Source of the DNA: Pontiella agarivorans
GTDB taxonomy: Bacteria > Verrucomicrobiota > Kiritimatiellia > Kiritimatiellales > Pontiellaceae
NCBI RefSeq assembly: GCF_034531395.1
Contig: NZ_JARVCO010000010.1
Coordinates: 868,001 to 932,000, forward strand
DNA length: 64,000 nt
Direction: 5' to 3'
Shown piece after piece: positions 1 to 7,395 of the stretch. Below the pieces are notes generated by a model. That model ran no database searches. It was not told the origin of the DNA and saw only the letters and a program-made list of their open reading frames with translations. The stretch's first letter is position 1. The number at the start of each line of letters is the position of its first letter. Position numbers and translations under genes: made by a program.

Positions 1-963
1 TTTGAGCGTCTTCAGGTTTTTCTCGGCGGCTTCTTTGATGAACTGCGCTTCGAGTTCTTCGGTCGGCAGGCGCCAGGTGACGTTCATGGTGGACCGGAAC
101 TCCTTCACAGCAGTGCCTTTGTAGAAGTCGGAGCTGTCAAACAGATCGTACAGTTTGGCGGCTTTGGCTTCATTGATCTTCTGCATACCTTCAAGTCCGC
201 CGTTGGCTTTCAGCCAGCGGGTAACGAGGCAGAGGATATAGACCGGGAAGGTCGGCACGGTGTTATAAAGCGAATTGTTTTCGATGTGCGTTTTGTAGCG
301 CATGATGGTCGGAACGGTTTCCGGACATTTTTCAGCGAGTTCGTCTTTGATAATCACGAGAGTGATACCGGCCGGTGCCAGATTTTTCTGCGAGCCGGCA
401 TAGATCAGGCCGAATTTGGAAACGTCAAGCGGTCGGCTGAGGATGTCGGAGGACATATCGGCGATCAGGCAATCGTGTTCGGGGAACTCTTTCCACTGGG
501 CGCCGGAGATGGTTTCGTTGGAGGTGATGTGCAGATAGGCCGCGCCGTCGGTCAGCTTCAGTTCATCGGCGGTCGGAACACGGGTGGGAATCTCTTTTCC
601 GCAGTCCGCCGCGATGTTGACCTTGCCGAGCATCTTGGCTTCTTTGATCGCCTTGGCGGCCCAGGCACCGGAGTTGGTGTAGTCGGCGGTTTCACCTTCG
701 CCGAGCAGATTCATCGGGATCAGCGGGAACTGGGTGGAGGCGCCGCCGGTCATGAAGAGTACGCTGTAGCCTTCGGGAATGTTGAGCAGTTCCTTGATGT
801 TGGCGATGCATTCATCGTGGATGGCGGAGTATTCTTTGCCGCGGTGGCTCATTTCCATGATGGACATGCCGGTGCCCTGGTAATCAACCAGTTCGGCGGC
901 GGCTTCTTTGAGTACTTCTTCCGGCAGAATGGCCGGTCCGGCAGAAAAGTTATATGCTCTCAT
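1..963 (-). CDS. serC: Phosphoserine aminotransferase, 3' end cut by window edge
   Basis: PLP enzyme that makes 3-phosphoserine from 3-phosphohydroxypyruvate and glutamate in serine biosynthesis. Reading the minus strand from the ATG at 963 gives a protein starting MRAYNFSAGPAILPEEVLKE, the standard SerC N-terminus. It continues with FMTGGASTQF (phosphate-binding region) and AGSQKNLAPAG, where the lysine is the PLP Schiff-base residue. About 321 codons lie in the window. The family is about 360 residues, so roughly 40 C-terminal residues lie outside. It is divergent from nothing upstream and precedes no same-strand gene here. The call is firm on motif grounds. Confidence 0.95.
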   Translation of the reverse strand, partial: MRAYNFSAGPAILPEEVLKEAAAELVDYQGTGMSIMEMSHRGKEYSAIHDECIANIKELLNIPEGYSVLFMTGGASTQFPLIPMNLLGEGETADYTNSGAWAAKAIKEAKMLGKVNIAADCGKEIPTRVPTADELKLTDGAAYLHITSNETISGAQWKEFPEHDCLIADMSSDILSRPLDVSKFGLIYAGSQKNLAPAGITLVIIKDELAEKCPETVPTIMRYKTHIENNSLYNTVPTFPVYILCLVTRWLKANGGLEGMQKINEAKAAKLYDLFDSSDFYKGTAVKEFRSTMNVTWRLPTEELEAQFIKEAAEKNLKTLK

Positions 964-1082
964 TTTGTTAAGATTCCTCGGGGTTGAAATTTGCGAAAGC
1001 AGGAAACTAGCAATTCACGAATCTGAGCTCCAACTCAAAAACCGGTATAAATCCATCGAAATAACCGTCATTCGAGGTGCGT

Positions 1083-2285
1083 TCAGGTGAGGTATTGTTC
1101 GGCGAGCTCATCATAGCGCTGAATGGCACGCATGACATATTGCCGTTTTTCCGCAAAAGGGCGGGGGAAAAAGGAGCGTTTGAAGCCGGCGAGAACGAGG
1201 TCGCGGAACTGGCTGTCGGTCAGATCGATCTGGGTGGTGCAGAGCAGCAGTTCGTTGGTGACGGAGGTATGGGAAACCAGGCGGTTGTCGGTATTGATGG
1301 TGACGGACAGGCCGTTGTCGACCATCTGCTGAAGCGGGTGGTTTTCCATGGATTTGATCTCGGGAATGGTCTGAAGATTGGAGGTGGGGCACACTTCGAT
1401 CATGATGCGCTGATTGGCGATGTATTCGGCGAGCTGCTCGATATACGTTTTTTTATCCTTAATGGATTTCAGTTTTATGGCTTCCTCGCTGAACAGGAAG
1501 GTGCCGTGGCCGATGCGGTTGGCGTGGCATTCGGTGATGGCCTGGAAAATGGATTCCGGGCCGTAGGCCTCGCCGGCGTGAACGGTTTTACGCAGGAAAT
1601 GTTTGTGGGCATAATCGAAGGCTTCGAGATGGTGGGCGGCCGGATAGCCGGCTTCTTCGCCGGCGAGGTCGAACCCGACAATCGGGAGGCCTTTGTCCCG
1701 CAGCCTTACGGCTTCTTTAACCAGACCGAGAGAGGCGCGGGCGAAGATGTAGCGCGGTCCGGAATTTCCGGCGCGGGCAAAGAGCCGGGCATAGTAGGGT
1801 GACATGTGGCGGTTGAAGCGGCGCATGGCGCAGAGAATAATGCCGTATTCAAAGGGCAGGTCGTTTTCGGCCATGGAGGCATTAAGGTGTTTTTTCGCCT
1901 TTTCCAATCCCTGGAAAACAGCGAGAACGACGGGCTCAATTTCGTGGGAGCGGGAAATGTGCAGCTGCGGGGCGAAGCGGATTTCGATGTAACGCACCCC
2001 TTCTTCGAAGGCATCTTCGGCCAGTTCGAACGCGGCGCGTTCGAGATGTTCCGGAGTTTGAAGCACGGCGACCGTGAAGGCAAAGCCGGTGAGGTATTCG
2101 CCGAGATTTTCATAGCGTGGTTTGAAAACGAGTTTATTCAGGCCGGCTTCGGTGCTGGAGGGCAGTTTAACTTTATCGGCTTTGGCCATTTCGATGAGTG
2201 TGGGCAGCCGCAGTGAGCCGTCGAGGTGCAGATGAAGGTCGGTCTTCGGAATTTTGCGGATGAATTGTTCGGAGATCTTTGTCAT
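1083..2285 (-). CDS. add: Adenosine deaminase family protein
   Basis: Zinc amidohydrolase of about 400 residues. It shows the N-terminal metal motif HLHLDGS, then VHAGE (catalytic glutamate and metal histidine), RIGHGT, and a C-terminal TINTDN in place of the usual SLNTDDP. The likely reaction is adenosine or deoxyadenosine to inosine or deoxyinosine. The NTDN variation leaves room for a related purine or adenine deaminase. It starts at the ATG at 2285, about 95 bp from the divergent lipoate ligase gene, and ends about 120 bp before the serC start. It contains a copy of the dispersed TTTCCA-N5-TGGAAA palindrome at 1901-1917. Confidence 0.88.
   Translation of the reverse strand: MTKISEQFIRKIPKTDLHLHLDGSLRLPTLIEMAKADKVKLPSSTEAGLNKLVFKPRYENLGEYLTGFAFTVAVLQTPEHLERAAFELAEDAFEEGVRYIEIRFAPQLHISRSHEIEPVVLAVFQGLEKAKKHLNASMAENDLPFEYGIILCAMRRFNRHMSPYYARLFARAGNSGPRYIFARASLGLVKEAVRLRDKGLPIVGFDLAGEEAGYPAAHHLEAFDYAHKHFLRKTVHAGEAYGPESIFQAITECHANRIGHGTFLFSEEAIKLKSIKDKKTYIEQLAEYIANQRIMIEVCPTSNLQTIPEIKSMENHPLQQMVDNGLSVTINTDNRLVSHTSVTNELLLCTTQIDLTDSQFRDLVLAGFKRSFFPRPFAEKRQYVMRAIQRYDELAEQYLT
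1901..1917 (+). repeat. Dispersed palindrome copy inside add
   Basis: TTTCCAATCCCTGGAAA, two 6-base arms around a 5-base spacer. It encodes part of F-Q-G-L-E on the minus strand. See the finding on the dispersed motif. Confidence 0.7.
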
Positions 2286-2313
2286 GTTGTGCTCAGCTTT
2301 TGAAGGAGATTAA

Positions 2314-2342
2314 CCCCGAAATACATGAAGTACACGAAAAAA
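2314..2342 (+). repeat. Single-arm copy of a TACAC-type dispersed repeat
   Basis: Intergenic sequence between divergent add and lplA with three ATACA/TACAC-GAA units at about 9-base period. It resembles one arm of the large inverted repeat at 48737-48806. This copy has no second arm nearby. Confidence 0.45.
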
Positions 2343-2381
2343 GGGTGCCCGGGTTGGCTGGAGTGGGCGGGGGAGAAAATT

Positions 2382-3203
2382 ATGTTGATTTTTGAATCAC
2401 AGAGTCTGGATGTTCATCGCAATCTGGCGATGGAGGAGTATCTGATGGACCGGGTGCAGAATTGTGGTCCGATTCTTTATCTGTGGCGCAGTGCATGCGC
2501 TGTGGTGATGGGTAAAAATCAGAATCCATGGCAGGAGTGTCGGCTGGATCTGATGGCAAAAGAGAGTGTGCCGCTGGCGCGCCGGATTTCGGGGGGCGGC
2601 ACGGTGTATCATGATGCCGGAAATCTTAACTATTGTATAATCACGGGCCGTGAGGAGTATGTTGAAAACGCGGCCTATCAATTGGTTTTCCAGACCTTGG
2701 AAAAATTCGGCATCCGGGCGGAGAAAACGGGTAAAAGCAATCTGAGTGTGGATGGCGTTAAATTTTCGGGGAATGCTTTTGCGTTCCGCAAAGGCCGGGT
2801 GATGCATCACGGCACCTTGCTTCTGAAAACGGATCTGGAGCGGCTGAACCGCTATCTGGGGTCGATGTTGAAGGGCATTGAGACGCATGCGATTGCCTCG
2901 GAACCGGCGAAGGTCATGAATCTCGGGATTGAGCGGCAGCTGCTGGCTGAGGCATTGAAAAAGGAATTTCGGAAAAATTATGCCGACGGCCGGGAGTTCC
3001 AATGGCTGGAAGCCGATTTTGATGCCGCGGTCCTCCAGGAGATCGAGGCACGGCAGTTTTCCGATGACTGGAAATTCGGGGCCACGCCGGCTTTCACGCT
3101 TGAACGGAACGGGCTGCTATATCGCATCCGGAAGGGCGAGGTTCAAAACGGTGAATTTGCAGGGAAAATGTTTGCAAGTGTGGCGAATTCGTTTGTTTGC
3201 TGA
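2382..3203 (+). CDS. Lipoate-protein ligase A family protein
   Basis: A 273-residue member of the LplA/LipM/BirA catalytic-fold family, which attaches lipoate or octanoate to lysines of 2-oxoacid dehydrogenase or GcvH domains. Visible motifs are NLAMEEYLMD near the N-terminus, RRISGGGTVYHDAGNLNY (lipoyl-AMP binding loop) and KSNLSVDGVKFSGNA. The ATG at 2382 follows a GGGGGA ribosome site, while the longer frame from 2325 adds a non-homologous leader that crosses a repeat, so 2382 is preferred. Ligase and octanoyltransferase activities cannot be separated from sequence alone. It contains two copies of the TTCCA-N5-TGGAA palindrome (2688-2702 and 2997-3011). Confidence 0.85.
   Translation: MLIFESQSLDVHRNLAMEEYLMDRVQNCGPILYLWRSACAVVMGKNQNPWQECRLDLMAKESVPLARRISGGGTVYHDAGNLNYCIITGREEYVENAAYQLVFQTLEKFGIRAEKTGKSNLSVDGVKFSGNAFAFRKGRVMHHGTLLLKTDLERLNRYLGSMLKGIETHAIASEPAKVMNLGIERQLLAEALKKEFRKNYADGREFQWLEADFDAAVLQEIEARQFSDDWKFGATPAFTLERNGLLYRIRKGEVQNGEFAGKMFASVANSFVC
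2686..2704 (+). repeat. Dispersed palindrome copy inside lplA-like gene
   Basis: TTTTCCA-GACCT-TGGAAAA, with 7-base arms. A second exact TTCCA-N5-TGGAA copy lies 300 bp downstream at 2997-3011 in the same gene. Confidence 0.65.
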
Positions 3204-3263
3204 ATTGACTATGGGAATTTTTAAATCTAGATTTTAAGCATAAACCTACCATTGGAGGATGTA

Positions 3264-3689
3264 ATGAAGTTGTTGGCGAAAGTTTTCTGTTCTGTGGCGT
3301 TGGTCTCTCTGTTTGCCGGCTGTGCAAGCAATGACAGTGTGTATATCCCGAAAGTGCCGACGGGGGTCAAGCAGGCATTGATGGACTACGAAAAACTTCC
3401 GGATAATAAAGTGTTCATTCTTGCGGTCGATCCGGGGGGCGATTTTGCTTATGCGTTTGAAGGCGGGCAGGCAACACTGAAAGATGCAGCAAAGGTGGCG
3501 GTTGAAAAAGTGGAGGCTGCCTGCGAGGCGAATAATGTTCTTTCGCGGCCGTATGTATATGCCCTGAACGACAAAGTGGTCTGGGCGGACACGATTGCCG
3601 CGGCAGGCAAGGCTCCGGCTGAAAAAACAGAAAAAGCTGCTTCCGGGCAGGATGCCTCGGATGACAATGCAGAAGCTGAAAACATGTAA
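3264..3689 (+). CDS. Small predicted lipoprotein of unknown function
   Basis: A 141-residue protein with a lipoprotein signal peptide: Met-Lys start, hydrophobic stretch, lipobox LFAGC at about residues 16-20. The mature part has a short mixed alpha/beta region and a low-complexity, Ala/Lys/Glu-rich tail ending DDNAEAENM. I do not recognise the family. The ATG at 3264 has a well-placed GGAGG at 3254-3258, better than the in-frame alternative at 3252. The stop is 2 bp before the HPr-like gene, so the two are probably co-transcribed. Confidence 0.75.
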   Translation: MKLLAKVFCSVALVSLFAGCASNDSVYIPKVPTGVKQALMDYEKLPDNKVFILAVDPGGDFAYAFEGGQATLKDAAKVAVEKVEAACEANNVLSRPYVYALNDKVVWADTIAAAGKAPAEKTEKAASGQDASDDNAEAENM

Positions 3690-3691
3690 TA

Positions 3692-3964
3692 ATGTTTGAA
3701 GCGAAAGCAACTATTAAAAATGAGGCCGGCATCCACTGCCGGCCTTCTGCTATCCTGATTAAGGAAGGATCGGCCTATCCCGGAGAGATTCTGGTGACTG
3801 CGCCGACCGGGAGTTGCGATCTCACTTCGGCGCTTGAGTGTATTATGCTTGGCCTGGAGCAGGGGACGGAAATTACGATTCAGGTTACGGGCCCTGATGA
3901 AGAGGCGTATGCCCATAAGCTGGTTGAGCTTTTTGAAACCCATTTTGATTTCCCCCCGCAATGA
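3692..3964 (+). CDS. HPr-like phosphocarrier protein
   Basis: A 90-residue HPr-family protein. The N-terminal GIHCRPSA holds the His phosphorylated by EI in HPr proteins, and the SALECIMLGLEQGTEI stretch matches the regulatory-serine helix region followed by the GxxxG-type turn. No other PTS component lies in the window, so it may act in regulation (HPr/NPr-like) rather than sugar uptake. It follows the lipoprotein gene by 2 bp and precedes the fba gene, separated by a 240-bp gap with its own promoter. Confidence 0.85.
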   Translation: MFEAKATIKNEAGIHCRPSAILIKEGSAYPGEILVTAPTGSCDLTSALECIMLGLEQGTEITIQVTGPDEEAYAHKLVELFETHFDFPPQ

Positions 3965-4108
3965 ATCTTTTCGTATGAAAAGCGTACATTGAAAAGGGAA
4001 GAAATAAGCGAGGAGGCGGGCGGCCGATCGCCCTGCTCTCCGGATCGTTTCGGGGTTCTCTGCCGATTTTTCCAGCCGAGTGAGCAGATAAATCCTCTTC
4101 TGCCGGGG

Positions 4109-4136
4109 TTGACCCCGAATCTGTTACTGGTATAGT
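4109..4136 (+). promoter_or_regulatory. Sigma70-type promoter for fba
   Basis: TTGACC (4109-4114), a 16-base spacer and TATAGT (4131-4136), about 70 bp before the fba start. The rest of the 3965-4206 gap shows no gene. Confidence 0.55.
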
Positions 4137-4206
4137 TCCCGCGAATTTTTGCCAAATCATTGGCTTCTAAAGAATAATCATATCTAAAAACCAGGAAGGA
4201 AATATC

Positions 4207-5289
4207 ATGTCAGCTAAGGTTCTTGATGCTGTAAAACCGGGTGTTCTCTTTGGAGACGACGTCGCTAAAGTTTTCGAAATTGCAAAGGCCAATAAATTCG
4301 CTCTTCCGGCCGTAAACGTTGTGGGTTCAGATTCCATCAACGGAGTTTTGGAAGCGGCCGCAGCCGTCAACTCTCCGGTCATTATTCAGTTTTCCAACGG
4401 CGGTGCAGCATTCACGGCCGGTAAAGGACTGAAACTCGAAGGTCAGGATGCACAGATTCTCGGTGCGATTGCCGGGGCAAATCATGTACACGCCATGGCA
4501 GAAGCTTATGGGGTTCCGGTTATTCTTCACACCGACCACGCCGCTAAGAAACTGCTACCGTGGATCGACGGTCTGCTCGACGCCGGTGAGAAGAAATTTG
4601 CTGAAGAAGGGCGTCCGCTCTTCTCCTCCCACATGCTCGACCTCTCCGAAGAAACCCTCGAAGAAAACATCGAGATCTCCGCGAAGTATCTCGAGCGCAT
4701 GTCTAAAATCGGCATGACCCTCGAAATCGAACTCGGTTGCACCGGCGGTGAAGAAGACGGCGTCGATAACTCCGATATGGATGAGTCCAAGCTCTACACT
4801 CAGCCGGAAGACGTTGCCTACGCATATGAAAAACTGAACGCCATCAGCCCGAACTTCACGGTTGCGGCTTCTTTCGGTAACGTGCACGGCGTTTACAAAC
4901 CGGGTAATGTAAAACTGACCCCGACCATCCTGCGTGATTCCCAGGCTTATGTTGCTGAAAAATTCGGCACGGATTCCGCTCAGCCGCTGAACTTTGTGTT
5001 CCACGGCGGATCCGGATCCTCCCCGGCGGAAATCGAAGAGTCTATCGGTTACGGTGTAATCAAAATGAACATCGACACCGACACACAGTGGGCCACCTGG
5101 GAAGGTGTATTGAATTTCTATAAGGAAAATGAAGGCTACCTGCAGGGTCAGCTCGGCAATCCGGAAGGCGCCGACAAGCCGAACAAGAAATTCTACGATC
5201 CGCGCGTCTGGCTGCGTAAAGGCCAGGAAGGCATGATCAACCGCGTGAAACAGGCCTTTGCCGACCTCAACGCCGTTGGCGTAAACTAA
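4207..5289 (+). CDS. fba: Class II fructose-bisphosphate aldolase
   Basis: A 360-residue zinc aldolase that interconverts fructose 1,6-bisphosphate with DHAP and glyceraldehyde 3-phosphate. It matches the FbaA (type A class II) pattern throughout: VILHTDHAAKKLLPWIDGLL (zinc histidines and catalytic Asp), PLFSSHMLDLSEE, GNVHGVYKPGNVKL, NFVFHGGSGS and NMDTDTQWA-like NIDTDTQWA. The start has a strong AGGAAGGA ribosome site 7-8 bases upstream. Codon use is more restricted than in neighbours, as expected for a highly expressed gene. It is followed by a palindrome copy and a strong terminator, so it is a single-gene transcript. Confidence 0.97.
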   Translation: MSAKVLDAVKPGVLFGDDVAKVFEIAKANKFALPAVNVVGSDSINGVLEAAAAVNSPVIIQFSNGGAAFTAGKGLKLEGQDAQILGAIAGANHVHAMAEAYGVPVILHTDHAAKKLLPWIDGLLDAGEKKFAEEGRPLFSSHMLDLSEETLEENIEISAKYLERMSKIGMTLEIELGCTGGEEDGVDNSDMDESKLYTQPEDVAYAYEKLNAISPNFTVAASFGNVHGVYKPGNVKLTPTILRDSQAYVAEKFGTDSAQPLNFVFHGGSGSSPAEIEESIGYGVIKMNIDTDTQWATWEGVLNFYKENEGYLQGQLGNPEGADKPNKKFYDPRVWLRKGQEGMINRVKQAFADLNAVGVN

Positions 5290-5290
5290 G

Positions 5291-5307
5291 TTTCCAACCA
5301 TTGGAAA
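5291..5307 (+). repeat. Dispersed palindrome copy, intergenic, 3' of fba
   Basis: TTTCCAACCATTGGAAA begins 2 bp after the fba stop codon and just before the terminator hairpin. This is one of two strong copies outside coding sequence, so protein coding cannot explain it. Confidence 0.75.
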
Positions 5308-5312
5308 CGGCG

Positions 5313-5340
5313 AAGCCACCCGAATCGGGTGGCTTTTTTT
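5313..5340 (+). terminator. Rho-independent terminator of fba
   Basis: Stem AAGCCACC/GGTGGCTT around a CGAATCG-type loop, followed by a T run to 5340. Confidence 0.9.
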
Positions 5341-5436
5341 ATGTGGTAAATGAACGGTTGGGTGGTTACTCTGTCATACAGTACGTATGCAGTATAAAAC
5401 TGTGATCTGTAATCTAAACATCCCCCGGAGGGCAGT

Positions 5437-5880
5437 ATGAAGAAGTGGTTGATATTGGTGGCGGCGGTCGCCTTGAGTGCAGGAGCGTTTGCAGCGGAAG
5501 GCTGGTTGACGGATTTCGAAAAGGCTAAAGCACAGGCTAAGCAAGAGAATAAACATATCCTGATTGATTTCAGCGGTTCTGACTGGTGCGGCTGGTGCAT
5601 CAAGCTGGATAAGGAAGTCTTTCAGAAAGAGGAATTCAAAGCCTATGCTGAAGACAATCTGGTGCTGATGCTGGCGGATTTCCCGAGCGACAAATCAAAA
5701 GTCAGTGCGGAAACCATGAAGCAGAATGAAAAGCTGGCGAAAGAGTTCGGCGTACGCGGTTTCCCGACGGTATTCGTTCTGGCCCCCGACGGCAGCACGG
5801 TTGGAAAAACCGGTTACCAGGCTGGCGGTCCGGAAGAATATGTGAAACATCTGAAGAGCATCATCGCCGAGAAAAAATAA
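5437..5880 (+). CDS. Exported thioredoxin-fold protein
   Basis: A 147-residue protein with a Sec signal peptide (MKKWLILVAAVALSAGAFA, cleavage before AEGW) and a thioredoxin-like domain (Thioredoxin_7/DUF255 type). The active site is DWCGWC, with a conserved cis-proline loop GFPTVFVLAPDG. It probably acts as a periplasmic thiol reductase or oxidase, though its partner is unknown. The start follows CCCCCGGAGGGCAG. It stands alone, and a perfect palindromic terminator separates it from the convergent iclR gene. Confidence 0.85.
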   Translation: MKKWLILVAAVALSAGAFAAEGWLTDFEKAKAQAKQENKHILIDFSGSDWCGWCIKLDKEVFQKEEFKAYAEDNLVLMLADFPSDKSKVSAETMKQNEKLAKEFGVRGFPTVFVLAPDGSTVGKTGYQAGGPEEYVKHLKSIIAEKK

Positions 5881-5907
5881 TTTGCACCAATCCAGTGCTG
5901 AGTATAC

Positions 5908-5938
5908 GAGCCGTTCCGGATATCCGGAACGGCTCTTC
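5908..5938. terminator. Bidirectional terminator between trx-like gene and iclR
   Basis: Perfect 28-base palindrome, arms GAGCCGTTCCGGAT and its complement (5908-5935), between two convergent genes. Confidence 0.85.
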
Positions 5939-5940
5939 TG

Positions 5941-6696
5941 TTATCCGAATCCCATATTTGCCGATATTTCGGAGGCTGCCGCTTTGATTTTTTGCGACAT
6001 GCCTCTGATTTTTGCTTTGGTGAAGGTGCTGACCGAGGCGGTGATGCCTGCGGCGGCGATGGTTTTTCCGAAGGCATTGATGACCGGTGCCGCGATGCAG
6101 CGGACGCCGGGGACATATTCTTCTTCATCCATGGCGTATCCGAGCTTGCGGGTTTGTTCAATATCGGCGAGCACCATGGCTTCGGTTGAATTGGTCTGTG
6201 CGGTATAGGCGGTAAGGTTCAGCGTCCGGATGAATCGGGATGGTTCCGGAATCTGAAAGGCGAGAAAAATTTTACCGGTGGATGAACTGTGGAGGTCAAC
6301 CAGCGTTCCGGGGCGTGCGGCGATACGGACGGGGTGCGGGCTGTCAGCGACTTCCACCAGCATGGATTTATCGCCATTCAATACTGCGAGGTGGCAGGAT
6401 TCGCCGGTCTCTTCGGCCAGTTTGCGCAGTACCGGCCGGGCGAATCCGCGGATGTCCAGATTGTCGAGCGCTTTGACGCCGACCTGTACCAGTGTCGGAC
6501 CCAGTGTGAGCGTTCCGTTATCGGTTTCTGCCAGAAAACCGTCCTCTAAAAGAGTCTGGGTAATTCGCAGGGCGGTGGTGCGCGGAATCTCCAAAGACTG
6601 GGAAATTTCTTTCAACGCAATACCGCCGGGGTGATCGGCAATTTGTTTCATAACCTCGCAGGCTTTCCCGAGGTTGGGGATATGATATTTATTCAT
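5941..6696 (-). CDS. IclR-family transcriptional regulator
   Basis: A 251-residue regulator. The N-terminal winged helix (residues about 5-70, GGIALKEISQSLEIPRTTA) is followed by the IclR effector-binding domain (residues about 80-250, with ESCHLAVLNG, HSSSTGKIFLAF and GVRCIAAPV). IclR proteins such as KdgR commonly sense uronate-pathway intermediates. Here kduI/kduD, which make 2-keto-3-deoxygluconate, are in the same window. A palindrome related to sites in front of both glycan-degradation transcripts lies 9-24 bp upstream of this start, consistent with autoregulation. The assigned role is inferred from context. Confidence 0.9.
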   Translation of the reverse strand: MNKYHIPNLGKACEVMKQIADHPGGIALKEISQSLEIPRTTALRITQTLLEDGFLAETDNGTLTLGPTLVQVGVKALDNLDIRGFARPVLRKLAEETGESCHLAVLNGDKSMLVEVADSPHPVRIAARPGTLVDLHSSSTGKIFLAFQIPEPSRFIRTLNLTAYTAQTNSTEAMVLADIEQTRKLGYAMDEEEYVPGVRCIAAPVINAFGKTIAAAGITASVSTFTKAKIRGMSQKIKAAASEISANMGFG

Positions 6697-6704
6697 GAAC
6701 TCAT

Positions 6705-6720
6705 TTGTTCATATATGAAA
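6705..6720. promoter_or_regulatory. Candidate IclR operator upstream of iclR
   Basis: TTGTTCATATATGAAA, matching 13 of 16 positions of the site found at 7306-7321 and 34711-34726. It lies directly upstream of the iclR start codon. Confidence 0.5.
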
Positions 6721-6779
6721 ATAATGATCAATTCTAAATCCCTTTTTACCCGGTGCGGCCTACTTGTGAATGTGCGGCG

Positions 6780-6950
6780 TTAAAAATAGAGCGGGTTATC
6801 GACGCCGCAGCGCAGAGCGATTTCTTTTACGGAAAGGTTGGAACGGGGCAGGAGCACCAGAGCCAGCTGCATACACATCAGGGTTCCTGCATATACCGGG
6901 GCATAGCCGACGGAGCGGCTGAACCGATTATCTTTGAAATTAACAAAACG
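6780..6950 (-). pseudogene. Remnant of an AraC-family regulator
   Basis: A minus-strand open stretch of 56 codons, bounded by stops at 6951-6953 and 6780-6782. It encodes LSVKEIALRCGVDNPLYF preceded by QLALVLLPRSN, which is the second half of an AraC DNA-binding domain, stopped right after the recognition-helix region where SRxFKK would follow. No start codon with an N-terminal domain is visible. It is best read as a decayed fragment of an older regulator of this locus. Confidence 0.5.
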
Positions 6951-6959
6951 TTAGCGCGA

Positions 6960-7330
6960 ACAACGCATCAATCGGAAGCGTGCGCATAGGACATGCCCGC
7001 GAACATAACCTGCGCAAAAAAACGAAGCTAACGGTAAACGAACAGGAAGTCGAATTTCCGGATGATTGGATCGAATATGATCAGGCCAACAGACAGAACG
7101 GTTTCTTCGGTTTCATCACAGTTCCGCTGTCCACCGGAATTATGCGGGAGAACAACGAAGTCAAGCGGTCGGGTTTCCCGCTAAAGCGATCCAATGGATT
7201 CAATTTGAAATCATCCATATCAAAAGCGCAGCAGATATATTGGCTTTTCTGAGAGGGCAGTTTTTGAGGTTCAATCGGAGGAATAAACCGTATTTCAGAA
7301 ACGTGGTGTTCATATTTGAACGGTTTGATA
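6960..7330 (+). pseudogene. Decayed fragment, possibly C-terminal domain of a secreted carbohydrate-active protein
   Basis: Frame 1 from about 6980 reads KTKLTVNEQEVEFPDDWIEY then QNGFFGFITVPLSTGIMRENNEV, beta-sandwich-like text. At about 7163-7166 the sense appears to move to another frame, which reads GFPAKAIQWIQFEIIHI. That pattern suggests a frameshifted remnant of a secreted beta-sandwich domain. No start, signal peptide or catalytic part remains. The family is not recognised, and a chance open frame is the alternative. The 7163-7395 part also carries the candidate IclR operator and the leader of the next gene. Confidence 0.35.
7306..7321. promoter_or_regulatory. Candidate IclR operator upstream of the first glycan-degradation gene
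   Basis: GTGTTCATATTTGAAC, an inverted repeat identical over 16 bases to the one at 34711-34726. It lies 75 bp before the start at 7396. Confidence 0.65.
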
Positions 7331-7395
7331 TTTTCTGAATCTCTGAAATCGCTCTGGACTGGAAGGAGAGTAATTATGACGGACTGGAGGTATTG

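Noticed and set aside
286-1802. Plus-strand frames of 233 and 241 codons at 286-987 and 1077-1802
   Set aside because: They mirror serC and add on the minus strand, both of which have intact catalytic motifs.
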